Assembly: GCA_006384855.1 (NCBI GenBank)
Contig: VCJN01001752.1
Span: 62,001 to 126,000 of the forward strand
From: Tetraselmis striata
Taxonomy: Eukaryota; Chlorophyta; Chlorodendrophyceae; Chlorodendrales; Chlorodendraceae
Reading direction: 5' to 3'
DNA length: 64,000 bases
Position 1 is the stretch's first letter. The number at the start of each line of letters is the position of its first letter. Shown in pieces: positions 44,329-56,600 of the stretch. The notes below the pieces were generated by a model, which had not been told where the DNA came from, searched no databases, and saw nothing but the letters and a program-made list of their open reading frames with translations. The position numbers and the translations under genes were made by a program.

Positions 44329-45728
44329 TCATCTCACATTGTGCATGTCAGTGTTATATGCCGGCAACAACCAACCGCAGCCCAGCATGCCCACTTCGGG
44401 TTGACAGTGGGTGCACACCTGATGCTGCAAGTCACGGCGCGCTCTGGACTTGTTGCCATCGCTATTAGTCGCCTCATACACATCCTGAACAATCAGTGCG
44501 CCCTCCGCGCTCTGCGTCCTGGCAATTGCCTTGAGCGTCCCCTCCACATATATGTCAATGTGCTTTGGTGCAAAGGGCCCTGGGATGATGATCAACACCT
44601 TCGTGTTGCCGTTCTCCCCCCGATTTGATGATGGCGTGTCTTGACACATGCAGTAATAGGCCACACCGCACAACAAGTTAAAGCCACCCAACCATGATTA
44701 TACTCATATATCTCGCAGCATGTAACAACACTGGGGTACGAACCTAATGCCAAACATCCAGCAAGAATGTGCTTTGCTATAGTACAGCTCCACCCCATCT
44801 CCACATAAATCATACACCACGTTATCTTTGTGAGAAAACTGCCCGTTGGTGACAGCATCCATGGCCTGCTTGCGGGCGTCAGAGTTCCAAAACCCACTGA
44901 TGGATTGGTAGTCTCTGCATGTGCGTTTGCACAGAGCCCATTCCTAATCCCAAAAACATTGCTTCACCACATGCAACGTGCTACGTGCAACAACAACAAT
45001 AACTCAATTGCACTATGCGCTGACAATATTGTCGAGTGGAGGCAAACGGGAGTGGGGGGCGCATCACCACGGACGATGAAGTCGTAGAAAAGCTTGCCTG
45101 GTAGAGGCGTGGCTGGGCCCGGGTGGCGCAGTGACCCGAGTGTCCACCGTGTCGGATTGCAGCGAGGGCAGCGGTCGTCGTAGCTCCCGTCACCATCCAG
45201 GAAGTGGCCGTACCGATGCTCGTCGCGCATGCAATAGTGAACGATATCCTTCTTTACGTCAAGGATGTTTAGGCACTGCTCCACCTTGTACCACGTCTCG
45301 GTAAGCTCTAACCCGTCCTTCGGTAGCGTGTGTTTCTTCGACAGCTTCGACAGCCTCTCGAACGCCGCGGTCTTTATGTTGTGCTTCAGCTTCCACTCGC
45401 AGAGATTGAGCGCGGCCTCCATCAGGGTCGCGTCGGCACCGGTGTAAAATTGACGGCGTATGTTGCGAAGGGGGTGGAGGAGCAGGTGATAGCAACGGAC
45501 TAGTAGGCGCCACACAGAGGGGAGGGGGAGTCAACACGAAACATGCTCACCTCTTCCGTCGCCGTACTTCCCTCGAGCGCTGCTGGTCCCGGTACTGAAG
45601 TCATACCTCGCGCCAGCGTCGCCTTCACCGTCGCTGTCGCTACGGCTGTCGTCACAAGGGGTGCCTTCCACAACCCCCGTGACAATGCCTTCGGCGTCGC
45701 CGTCGGCGTCGAGAAGTTCGCGTAGCTC
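44329..45728 (-). pseudogene. EnSpm/CACTA tnp2-family transposase, N-terminal half
   Basis: On the minus strand an acidic leader exon (45728-45551) is joined by a GT-AG intron (phase checked) to an exon starting at 45499. That exon carries the tnp2 opening: LLHPLRN, ALNLCEWKLKHNI, CRDEH-type MRDEHRYG and DDRCPRCNPTRW. A further intron near 45100-44945 is likely. Then DYQSISGFWNSDARKQAMDA, VYDLCGDGVELYYSKAHSCW and LIIIPGPFAPKHIDIYVEG match the tnp2 catalytic-region pattern (LCADGF..., IIPGPxxPxxIDxYLxP). Stops appear near 44700, and homology stops by about 44330, next to repeat R2. The C-terminal half is missing. Confidence 0.72.
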
Positions 45729-48131
45729 CTATAAGGTGCACATGCAAGCATATAGACGAACGCGCGTGTAATAAGGAAGTACGGCAAATCATGCCGCTTG
45801 CGCGTTTCTAGTGCGATAGATACTCTCACCAATACCTAAACTATGGGGCAACAACTCGGGCAAGCACCCTTGAAAGCACTGGCGGTGGGTGCGCAAAGTG
45901 CGCACCGCCGGTAGAGCGTAAATGTCGCCTTGAGGCAACCTGCGAGTGATCGCTCATGTGCCATCTCGTCAAATATAGCGGTAAGTTGTATCTCCGGCCC
46001 ATTAAGCTCTTACGAGTCCCAATGAATCGTCGCAAATCACCTTCATCACCGGCTCCCTATCCACCGGCTCTGCGTCCTCGTTATCCCATCTCCAACTAAC
46101 GACCTGGATGTTGGACGATACACACGGATGACTATCACATGGCGGCGATGGGCCTATGGCATGTGTAACGGGACGGCTGGTAGGGTACCGGGGGGGAGGG
46201 GTCCCCATGTGATGCGCATCAACGCAACGGCTCACTGCCATCCCCTCTCGTCTTAGCATCTTCACTTGGCGCCGTCCGGTGGCTTGTGCGCTGGTGGCAT
46301 CTGCATCAAATGGGGCAAGCGGAGGTTAGAGGATGGGATGTGTGCTTTGGATGGAATCATTTTGCAATAGGCGGCTCGTAGGCGATAGACGTAGAACTCG
46401 CACCAGTCGCGGTAGTAGTACTATACTTGCAGTTGTCGCGGTAGTAGTACTCGAAGCATTACGATGAGTAGCATCCCCATATGGTGTGACGATACTTATG
46501 GACTCATGCGGTGCCGATGCATGCTGGCGAAGGTCCTATACGACGAGTACCCGTATATATTTACGGGTGTTCTTATTCGTGTCAAGTGGATACATCATTA
46601 GTTCTATCAATGTCAACTTATTTCGTTTCGCTAAGTCTAGGCCGTCCAGAGTTGGACATGCCTGCTACACTTGGAAAAAACACAACTGTCAAACGTTGAT
46701 GGGCGGGAGCGGGTCCATGCCCCGGCGGGTCAGCGCTGGACGACGAAGTCGACTTGTCCGCCAAGAAGTAATGGTAGTCGCGGGAGCGGCTGGGCGCCAC
46801 CTATCCGGTAATCCACCGGGTACCGGGCTCCACATGCGGCGACGCGCGGGCAACAAACGGCGACGCCGTGCCGCGTAGGCGGAGGGTACCGGCAGTCGGC
46901 GGGACGATGTTAGGCCTTAATGCGGCAGCACCAGACCGGCGTGCAAGCGCTCCGGTACCCGACTGTCAAGCGGCTCTCCATGATGGCCGGCACGTCCGCG
47001 GTCCCGCGGCAAGCGGCAGCCACTTGTCCAGCCTCAAAAACGTCGTAAAAACGCGATTTTGTCGGTATGTTGCCCCTAGTGTATTACGTTGTAGTCGCGT
47101 GCGGGGCAGGCGGGGAAAGCCCGAGCATGATATGCGCAACGTCGCGGGGCGGCGCACCCATCGCAAGATGAACTGCGGGTGCATGCAAAACCATTGGCAC
47201 CGCGGCGGTACACGGCATGGAGCGAGTGGTAAGCCGCTAGCATTGCGACATGCAATGGCGCAACCCACTGCGGAGGGCGTCGGCATCTTGCTGAAAGAAA
47301 GGTTGGTGGACCCCGCGAGTGCTTTGTCAGCCAGTTAATTATTGTGCACTAGAGTCAACGCGCGATCTCATAATGACCGATGCTGACATCCGACCGGCAA
47401 CAGGGGAGCAGCATGTGCCAGTTCGGGTACTCGCAGCGAGCTGGGGAGGGGGTGTCTAAAAAGCTAATTTGTACCATTTTTTCGGACATTGCATGCAAAC
47501 AAGACCGTATCCTCTGGATACAAATACGATTGCCCTATATATATACATATATATGTATATATATACGTATGTGGGGCAATCTTATCCATCAATCAATCTT
47601 ATTGATTGACGATCTTATTATCAATCAATCTTATATGGGGCAATCCCATATATATATGACTATATATATAGTCACAATTTTTCACCCTAGAACAAAGACA
47701 GCGTGTTATATATTTGTGCGTGTATGTATGTGTATATATGTATACTCATATAATATAAATATGTGCATCTACATATACTAATATACATATATATGTGGAG
47801 AGCGAGAGAGTGAGAGAGACATTATTACTACGTTTCAAAGGACTCATGTTGCTTTCAGTACTTTCAGCAAAACGCGTGATTTTAATACGTTAACCCACGG
47901 TGTCCTCGCGTCCGCCGCGCCGCATGTTGGTTGCGGTGTTGGCCGTCTGACCGAGCCGGGGGGGGGGGGGGGATTTCAACCTAGGCATGCGCTGACCATT
48001 TTCGACAAGGATTGTGCGGAAGGGCCTACACACCATGCCACCTACTCCCGGCGGAAGTCCTGACTTCAACTGAATTCAATTCCGGGGGAAGACCTCCGGC
48101 GGCCGCCGCCGGACAACGACCCACAAGGGGT
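45729..48131. other. Spacer with an AT-rich block, no gene called
   Basis: The 5' flank of the tnp2 remnant. Open frames at 46486-46878 and 46868-47338 are Arg-rich and unrecognised. 47535-47810 is an AT-rich block with TATATA runs and inverted TCAATCAAT/ATTGATTGA words. A G tract lies at about 47959-47972. Confidence 0.4.
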
Positions 48132-49500
48132 GGAGGATCCTGGGTGCGGCAGCCCCGGCGGCACCACCCCTACCTCCACGTGATGTGCGTTGGTAACCCC
48201 TAAGACCCGTACCCGGCTGGGTGCGGTAGGGGGCTGAGTGGGGTGGCTGGTTGTGGCGAATCATTGGATCATGCGACGATCGGGGAGCCCCACGGGGAGC
48301 TTTTCAAATTATATTAGTAGTCATGGTAGCACATGCTGGCGCCGCCGGGCTGCGGCCATGTACGGGGATTGGTAAGAATAATTCATGTACGACCTCGGCT
48401 TCTCCGAGACCCGCGTATGGGTGAGGAGGGGGGTGTGTACGACTAGGACGGGAGCAGCCTACTTGCGAGGGCTGTTCTAGATAAAAACGTGTTCTCGTAC
48501 CTCGGTACGACCCGCGACCGGCGTGCAGGAGATCTAACGTACATTCCCACCCGTAGGTGTTCCATATGTGAATCACTTGAATCCCGTCCCGGTACAGCGG
48601 AGTGTTCGGCGGCGCCATGCGGCCGACCCGTTCGGAACACCTCGGAAACCCTCAGCCGTCAAGTGGGAACGGGCGAGGGCGGCGAGCTCGATGAGACATG
48701 AGTCCGGCACTTAAAGTCGGGGAGGGCGTTGGGGGGCGTATAGGCCGAGCATGGCAGCGACGCAGGGGGCATTAGGAGACATGAGCCGGAGTACCATGAG
48801 GAAGTCGCAGCCATGCAACGGGAGCAGTCAGATCGCGGCCAACTCGGTCTAACCTTGGACGGGCGGCGACATCGACAGGGCGCGCTGCGGAGTCGAGCGG
48901 CGCGCCTGCGAGGAGGACCGGCCTGCCGACCACGGAGCGACGAAACGCGAACGGGGGGGGGGGGGGGGGGTGTGCCCGCCTTTCCCCCTCCAGTCCCCCT
49001 TGGGGATCCCACCGCAAGAGCTTAGGCAAGCGACATGGAGGCAGGATCGGCGGACCGCGGCGGAGGTCGGCCGACCGCCACGGCCGGCGCGGAGGGGTGA
49101 TCAGCGCCTCGACTTGCGGGATATTCCAGCGATGGCGGCAGGTGAAGCCGAGTCGTAGCATAACGACCAAACATTGCGCAGTGCCGGTGCATTACCGATG
49201 TAAAGAAAAAACCTTTTCGGGGGCAGATAGAGAGTATTGGATTCGTAATCCCGTACTGCCAAGTACCGGTAGTCGCTCATACTGGCGACTATCAATAGTT
49301 ATCCGGAAATAAAATAGCTATTGATCACGTGATGGAAGGAGGCGGGATTTGGAAACAGAAGAGGATGGTCAGAAGACGAAGTTGTAATTACACTATATGT
49401 GTTCCCCACTACGGTTGAAGATGCCCAAAGAACAAGTCAGTCTGAGCGGTGGAGAGCAACATGCTAGCACGTTGTAATCAATTTCCAATTTCTAATTTCT
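48132..49500 (+). repeat. 1.4-kb dispersed repeat R2, copy 2
   Basis: Second copy of the repeat at 42802-44190, same orientation, poly-G tract at about 48953-48971. The tail reads CAATTTCCAATTTCTAATTT, an eroded form of the tandem tail of copy 1. The 5.3-kb spacing and parallel orientation would also suit LTRs, but the tandem tail and the lack of TG...CA ends argue against it. Confidence 0.8.
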
Positions 49501-50763
49501 GGAAGACGTCTAGAAAATGGCCGGAATACCCACAAAGTACTTATAGAAATCTTTGTTATTACCGTAAAGCTCGGCTCGCGAGTTGATTCGCCCCGTCCAG
49601 ACCATATTCGACGATTTTCGCATTCGTATCGCTCAATCATGCGCGCGTGCCTGTAGCGACGACGACGCGTGGCATTGCACTTGATCACATTCTCCGGGCA
49701 AATTCAAAATTCATTTTGTATTTTATTTATACTCCGGTGCACTACACCGGTACCGGTAGCACCATGCCGTGGGTATCTACATCAAATTGAATATATTGAT
49801 AGATTTCCTAGCATTTCTAGCCGTGTCCTTCAAGGGAAGACTAACTTGCCCATGCCCGATTAGCTGTCTCCCCCGCCCCCTCCCCCCCCCCCCCCCCCCC
49901 CCCCCTTCCCCCCGTCCGCGTCCGGTATGGTGTCCTTTTAGCCCTATCAAGGGCATATGTATGCATGCCATGGTCGGTGATACAACGGGCAGTACTGTAT
50001 GCAACCGCGCGCATCGATGCCAAAACAAAGCCGTTGTCGACATGTTTCTTTGACAAATCTAGACTACAATAATAATATACAATTCTTACATCATCATTGA
50101 TGCAATAATAATAAATGCAAGAATACAATACCGCGACTACTACTACGAGATGCACTGCTATGAGTAGTCGCTACATGTACGGGCATACCTCCGCTGGCGG
50201 AGCGCGTCCGTGTTGTGACTGCTATACTAAAGCCGCGGTGCGTTGCGACGATGCCACAACATTCCACGAATTTGTGCAGAAAGCTCGTGAGCCGGTACTT
50301 CGAGTTGCAAAACTTCTCTTTACGCTCGTGGAATCTAGTGCAGACCCATCGCGAATGGTCGGGCGCCGTTTTGTTGGCGACTGCTCAGGCGACGACCACC
50401 CATCGGGGCGATGCGGATGTTGTCTCCCGCACTTCGCTACTGCGCGCATAAGGATTATGTGAGTCGACTTCCACTTGCTGACATCCTGACACACACCCAC
50501 ACTAGTTCGCCACCACTTGTGTATATTTGCCACACGACATTATGCCATTGCTTTGCTATGCTATGGACCGGGGTGCATGGGGCTTCACCCCACACTTCAG
50601 GCCTATTCAACTGAATACCTTAACGTACACAAGCTCATGCCGGAATTCCGGCATGGATTCTGGTCCGCGGAATATAGCCTTAAGTCTCTTTAGGTGAATT
50701 CAGCTGAATACCCCCCTTATAACTTCCACCGTAATTTAAAACCCCCTAGGGCCACTTTTGCGC

Positions 50764-50812
50764 AATCCTGGATTCGACCCATCGGCTAGCGTTCTAACAA
50801 CCGCGCCAATAG
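50764..50812 (-). repeat. tRNA-derived fossil with A- and B-box words
   Basis: The minus strand reads TTGGCGCGGTTGTTAGAACGC (A-box-like D arm) and, 8 nt later, GGGTCGAATCC (B box). The anticodon arm is missing, so this is not a working tRNA. It may be the head of a tRNA-derived SINE. Confidence 0.4.
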
Positions 50813-51073
50813 CCATGTTGTCACAACACAAGCACACTAGCAGTCCACCCCACACTGGACATTCATTGAGGCGATGTGCGACAACGATGAGCAGTCAACC
50901 GCTTACTCCGATCAGCGCTATCCGCCCAACCCGCATCCGATTGTAGTGCTTGTATGTCCACCCGGCGGCGGGATAAGCTGCCGCATTTCACTCTGTCTGT
51001 ATTGGGACCCCGACCCTACGGGCGCTCACCCGACCGCCTCAACCATCATCAACCACCAAGCTCCGCGCAGCAC

Positions 51074-51133
51074 GCGGGCTTGCTGCGCGTAGTAGTGGCG
51101 GTAGAAACCGGATGACACGCGCAGCAAGCCCGC
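51074..51133. repeat. Inverted repeat, 17-bp perfect arms, 26-nt loop
   Basis: The left arm GCGGGCTTGCTGCGCGT (51074-51090) and right arm ACGCGCAGCAAGCCCGC (51117-51133) are exact complements. Perfect arms in a region this decayed suggest recent origin or selection. Confidence 0.8.
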
Positions 51134-52429
51134 ACGAGCTAGCTAGTTAGTCCGCGTTCCTGAATACAACAGGCCGACGACGTGAATGGTGCCTCATCAA
51201 GACATGATGTGGCCACACGATTCCGGCACCGCGAAGCATGATAAAAATCCCACCCCCCCAACCCCTACCCCCTTCATAGCCGCGGACGAACCCATCAACG
51301 ATTCAACGCCGACATCTAGCGCAACATCCTACTCGAGCTGTCGAGCACCGCTCAACCATCCCGTTAGTTCCTTTGAGTATCTCACACGGCAGTCCCCTTT
51401 TTATGTTGCCCCCCCTACTTTGCAGATGTCTAGGCTTGCATACTTGCAACACCTTGTTTTGGCAATATACTGCACCGTCCGTCGGCATATCTCCCTTCAT
51501 GAAGGATGAAGGCGCGCATAGGAGAATCCTATATGACCCCTTTTCCCCACACACGCAATTCGCCAATTTCCGAGACGACATATATACTCCCGTATCCTTT
51601 TCCCACCAAGATGTTCACAATTACACATGTTCACACAGATCGGCGTTGCGCCTTTCCGTACTTCGCGCAAGCTACCGAACCGCCGGCATGCAACAGCCGT
51701 CCGGCCCAGTTGCATGCCGTCCCGCCCATACTTGTGCGCAATGCTGCTCATTGGAGCTGAGTAGTGCTTAGCACAATAGTCATTGTCATTGATACTACCA
51801 TCCTATCGTATTGCCTGAGGCAGCAACCGGGATATACATGAGCCGAATGAGTAGCCGCCGGGATTATTTGGTTGCCGACGTGCTGGGATCGCCCCACCTC
51901 ATCGCGGCTTGCGCTGCCGCCGAACACCGCTGATGAACACCGCTTGGCGACTGATTCCACTACATACCATACAACGACCACTTGCCGAATAAAGGGAACT
52001 GCTTCCCGCCCCTAATGCTGTGACAAAATGCCGCGCCACTACGGTGTAACGCCGCCGGACATGTATTTAAATCTTCAATCCCTTCTAGAAAATGTGATTA
52101 ATAAAGAAACACATATACTATAGATAAAGTAAAGTTCGGTCCGGGTAATCGGCCGACGCCGCCCCAGCACTTGACCTCATGCGCCAATAGCAGTCGTAGA
52201 TTTCTCAATTCGACTGTGAACATTGTGAAAGGTTTCATTTGATCCGGTGATTTTGATTTTTTTGGCATGGGGATTGCACAGTGCATTAGTAGTACATTTT
52301 CCGCCATATGCACTACCAAAAGTGCTGCAGCTACCCAAAATAAAACATTTTTTAAGACTGTCCTACCGTGCACATTTGCACTGTCTTTAGAAGGCTTCCG
52401 AACACGGACCAACTATTATAAATGCTCTC

Positions 52430-52680
52430 CGGAGCCTTCATCTACTCTCCCCTCGATCTGGCCCTCGGATGTATCACCTGCTCCGCATCAAAGACTGCGA
52501 CGTCCAAAAAACCTCGTTAAAATGCCAATTTGGGCAACTTGAATTTGTCGTTGTGCCAGTCGGTTTGTCAAAAGCCTCTTCGGCTTTCCAACGTTGGATA
52601 AACCATGTTCTCAAACCGCACAAAATACTTTCATGCTTGTTTCCCTCGATGATTTCCTCATATTCAGCAACTTAATCCCT
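52430..52680 (+). pseudogene. Second Ty3/gypsy reverse transcriptase fragment
   Basis: The plus frame reads MYHLLRIKDCDVQKTS, then FGQLEFVVVPVGLSKASSAF, QRWINHVLKP and, after a frame change, a SLDDFLIFS-like stretch. This is the central gypsy RT (GYHQIRIxxxDxxKTAF, G.YEF.VMPFGLTNAPATFQ, YLDDILIYS). It covers a different RT part from the copy at 25800-26040, so the two cannot be compared directly. Confidence 0.75.
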
Positions 52681-52894
52681 CGATGAACATATGTAATACC
52701 TCGATATCACCCGTGACATATCCGCACAAAATGACATATGTGACAATTATACGAGTACGAAATGCTATACGAGTTAGTACAAGTGCTATATGTACGAGTA
52801 CTAGCACGATGTGTACCTGCGACTACGGGTAGTATGTATACCGAATAATGGTGCCATGTGGTAAGCGTCGATGTGGGGCGGTGGTGCGGCCAAG

Positions 52895-53275
52895 ACGGGC
52901 GGTGGGCCGCTCGGGTCGCGGGCCGGCCGTCACTCCGCCATGGCAGTAGCCGCTGCCGCTACCCGCGGGCAGCAAGCCCGCCGCCGTGGCAAGACCGCTA
53001 GTGGCGGTCCCGGCCGAAACCGGATGTAAATGATTTATTCCGCCCGCCCACTACTGCGCCCACAATCTCATCGCCGCCAATTGCCGCGCTATCGCGCTAT
53101 TGCGCAACGATAAACATCGCATCATGCCGCGATATTATCGGGCTTCTAGAGCCAAGATCAAAATAGTTCACCGCGGATATAGCGTCGCCATGCATGACGT
53201 GTGATACGCGCATGATGGAGTTTGTTACGAGTATGTCACGGAACCACTACTTACGAGTGTCATTGCACTAGTAAG
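52895..53275 (+). repeat. Dispersed repeat R1, copy b
   Basis: The longest copy of R1: GC-rich head (GGTGGGCCGCTCGGGTCGCG), the CCGAAACCGGATGTAAATGA joint and the tail ending CACTAGTAAG. See 5817-6129 and 36531-36902. Confidence 0.75.
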
Positions 53276-55187
53276 ACTACGAGGTAATTACAGGCAGGGT
53301 ATTACATGCTAATTACGATGTGGTCCGGTAGAGTACTGGGAGGAAGAGATTTGGAAGGCTGCGCAGACATGTGGCACTTCTCCTCGGATGAGAGGGAAGA
53401 ATGGGAGGAGGAATTTGCTTCGCTCCATCCGTGAATTGACGAGGGATCGCTCTCCCTTTCAAGCGTTTCGGCCCGAGTCTACCACGGAGATAGAGAGCTA
53501 TCTAGCCGCATTGATACTTTGCTGGGGCGGTCTCCCTAAGGCTTGTAGTGGTATACGTGTAAGGACATAGCTGGCTCTACAGGAAATAGGCAGCAAACCC
53601 AATACAATGTCAACTGCGGTTAGTGTCCACGAAGACATGCCGGCCGTCCATCTCTCCCCCCTTGACAACACTGTGAAATAGCATTCCACATGCAGTTTCA
53701 ATTTGCAGTCGGCACGCGTGCCGGGTATTTATGCATATGCTCCACAAATTCAGGTGACTTTACAAAGTCCAGCCATTTGGGAGTAGCCATGAAATCATGC
53801 AAAGCTATTGTCCTTTTAACATCAAACAAACGATGCCAAACATGAGCAATAGATTCATCCGCAAAGTGAAAAAGAAATTGCAACTGAGTACCACGTAAAC
53901 CGGGCATAGGACCGATCTTAACACTACGTGCGGCGCCCCTGCGGCATTGGTCACTTCTCTGTGACCCGCCACACTACGCGCTTCACGCTTCCAATTCGGA
54001 GGACATTTTCTTATAATTTTTCGGGTCGACATCCCATGATTACAACACTTGCACTCTTTCTAATGTGGCAGCAGTTGCCGGCGCCGCCAGGTTATATGCG
54101 TGTATTCATCATGAAACAGCTTGTTGCAAGGCAGAGATTTTGACTCCGACGATCCCATTTGGGCACGTATGTGTTCCCAGCCTAGCAGGTTGGACCCGAC
54201 ATGCCAAGGCATGGCGCTTCGGTACGCTGACCTTCATGAGCAACGGATCTTGACGTATCCCCCCCCCCCCCCTCCCCCCCCCCCCCCCCCAACACACACA
54301 CACACACACTCAACGCCGGAAGCTCCGGCGGGAGGCGCAAGCGGCAAGAACAACGGTTGAGCACGAGGATGAGGACGAGTGCGAGGAAGGCCTTCACGAG
54401 GGGCTCCGGAGGTCATCAGGTCACAATCCCCGTGGAGAATGAGGACACCACCCGTCGCGAGTTTGATGCCCGTCCCGGTAATCTTATCGTCATGGACAAC
54501 GGCACCGACAACCCCGACTCTTACCGCGAGGAGGGTCTTCTCGGCGATTGGGGAACAAGTACCTTATGGCCTACGTGAGGTACCGACATGATGTCTAGAA
54601 TTTGAATGGCATACCCGAGAACCACACCTAAGTTGACGAGCTGGCCGTCACCATGTGCAAGCCTTGATTGTCGACGCCGCAGGGACGCCCGACATCCCCG
54701 TCACCTTTGCCATCGCGGTGGCGTGACACAGTCGCAACATGGAACCCGACTTATGTTGGGAGGCCGTAAAGAAGATGACATTGTTGTCTATCACCAATAT
54801 GCCTCTATCACTCTTGAAATTGCGTTTCTTCAAAGTCCACCGGACAACCCGCCAGTGCCGGCACGGCTTCCCTAGCACCAAGCTAACAGACGTGACAAGC
54901 ATAAGGGGCGTCTCGGAGATCAAGGACTCCAGACACAAGAAAACTTGTACTGTGCCGGCCCCTTGCAAAGCTTCGCTACACCATGCAATTGCAAGAAGAG
55001 GCGAACATGGAGTGCGGTGCTTCTTTACCCTTCGTCTGCGGCATCATGCCCATGCATATCACTTACGAGCTTGCAAGACTCCATGCCGCGCTCAACGTCC
55101 ACAAACTCGACGTCGACAACCAACGCTGTTGGTTCAACGACCACCGCTTCAACGCAGACAAGAAGAAGTGCGTTTTGGACACGATGT
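53276..55187. other. Decayed protein-like frames, unrecognised
   Basis: Minus frames over 54032-53698 (FHFADESIAHVWHRLFDVK) and plus frames over 54400-55195 read like protein. The plus frames include DNGTDNPDSYREEGLLGDW and, near 55000, NMECGASLPFVCGIMPMHI. They are broken by stops and frameshifts. A mixed poly-C/CA tract lies at 54260-54309. No family is recognised. Confidence 0.3.
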
Positions 55188-55313
55188 TGACAATATGATA
55201 GTGTTAGTACGGTACGCACGTATTTGTTGGGGCCGTGGGGTGAGGGGGTAAGTACGCGACTGTTGACTACTCGTGGCGTTTAGGCAATGCGATTTGAGCA
55301 TTCTAACGGTTAC
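55188..55313 (+). repeat. Dispersed repeat R3, copy 2
   Basis: Matches 12257-12393 in the same orientation. It begins right after a protein-like frame ends, so it may be the terminal part of that unknown element. Confidence 0.7.
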
Positions 55314-56204
55314 TAGACACTTCAGGTATTTGTCCTCGCACGCCTGCCCCACAATCATGCGCCGTTAAAAACAATGAAATGATGGGGTGGCGCGAGTTCT
55401 GACAACGGTCATTCCTTGCATCCGTGCAGCGCAAGCCCAATTTTGCACGTTTTGAGCGGGCAAACAAGCGCACAATGGGACGAGTCAGTGCAATTCCCAC
55501 TCCAAAAGAACGCGTTTTAAGAATTTCGTGCAAAATTGCCTAACAGACGAGATGCTTTCACAAATGAAAAACCCAGCATTTGGTTTGAGCTTATTAGAAT
55601 GAAATCCGTAGGATATGTTTGTGGTTTCAACCGGTTAAGTTACCTGTACTTCCATGACATACCAACATTCAATACAGGATACCCCATCGCCCGTGCTTGG
55701 GCCACGCTTTCCCGGCTGGCAACAACCATAATCATTGCTCCGACCCGCCGCGGCGGCCTCGACGAGACATGTCATACTCCCTAGCATTATGATCGTTGAA
55801 TACCCCCAGAATCATGCTCGACGCCTGCCATCATCAAGCTTGCTGCCAACGTGCCCTCCCGTTTCCGTGTCCGCTTCCGTTTCCGTTTCCGTTTTACAGC
55901 TCCGCATCCGCATTTCCTATCTGTCGTTAAATTACACCTCCTTATCCATAAAATGGCGCTTCTTCCGTGTTAGACTGGTTTCGTACCCCTCTTGGCAGAA
56001 CCATTCAACCACACTCTTCTGCATGTTAATATGCGGCTGTTATTTGAAATGTATTACCCGAAACGACCTCGTACGCTCAGCATCCGCCCGGGCGGCACCG
56101 CGCGCGCTCATCGCCCGCCGCCCCTACCAATACTATACTACCCGTACCACACGACCAGTATCAGTACACGACCAGTATCAGTACCCGCACCGTTCAGTGC
56201 GTAC
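55314..56204. other. Spacer, no gene seen
   Basis: Contains a short TTTCCG tandem run (about 55861-55895). Nothing else is recognisable. Confidence 0.4.
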
Positions 56205-56341
56205 CTGATGCGTGTGCTCGTGCCCACTCTGCGTCTTCTCATGTTACTGCTTCCACCCCGCAGTCGCTTTAGAGGACCTTTCTGATTGCCTTTTATTTTG
56301 GTGATTTCCGATATCGCCTTCTGCTGCTAGCTCATGTAATT
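56205..56341 (+). repeat. LINE 3' end, 5'-truncated copy B
   Basis: From CTGATGCGTG onward this matches the minus strand of 40888-41026. The shared frame ends LMLLLPPRSRFRGPF-stop, followed by the same 3' tail to GCTCATGTAATT. Homology stops abruptly upstream. Confidence 0.65.
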
Positions 56342-56353
56342 AATAGTGCGTAC

Positions 56354-56430
56354 CTGTAAGAATACTGCGCAAAACGCACCAGGCACTGGGTAGTACCCAC
56401 ATGGGGATTTGTGTGGTACATATCCTTACA
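56354..56430. repeat. 77-bp inverted-repeat element, copy 1
   Basis: It begins CTGTAAGAATACTGCGC and ends CATATCCTTACA. The body, AGGCACTGGGTAGTACCCAC, contains its own short inverted repeat. See copy 2 at 56596-56673. Confidence 0.65.
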
Positions 56431-56529
56431 CGCCACCCCCCCCCCCACAGGATGGAGGACCTCCTCCAGCAACGAATCGGCTTGGATTCGGTGGCGATCC
56501 GCGTTGGCCGGGTCGTCCAACATTGCGGG

Positions 56530-56600
56530 ATATCATATCATATTTTATGGTTCTCCGCGGGATCGAACCCGGATCAGCGTGCGTAGAAGCACCAACTGTA
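56530..56600 (-). repeat. tRNA-like fossil between the two inverted-repeat copies
   Basis: The minus strand carries CTTCTACGCACGCTGATCC and the B-box word GGGTTCGATCC, followed by CGCGGAGAACCA. No matching acceptor or D arm is found, so it is a tRNA relic or SINE piece. Confidence 0.35.

Larger units (their letters stand above)
49501..52429. other. Spacer, mostly decayed sequence
   Basis: Poly-C tract at about 49879-49906. Open frames near 50115-50462 and 51186-51771 are unrecognised. A tRNA-like fossil and a long hairpin are listed separately. Confidence 0.4.

Noticed and set aside
42802..49500. R2 copies as the two LTRs of one retrotransposon
   Set aside because: Orientation and spacing fit, but the interval holds a tnp2 DNA-transposase remnant, no primer-binding site or polyprotein is seen, and the 3' end has a tandem tail rather than a TG...CA border.
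50215..50451. Gypsy RNase H end (HRGDADVVSRTSLL-like phrase)
   Set aside because: The resemblance is to one short phrase, the segment lies upstream of the RT fragment at 52430 on the same strand (wrong order), and no catalytic residues are found.
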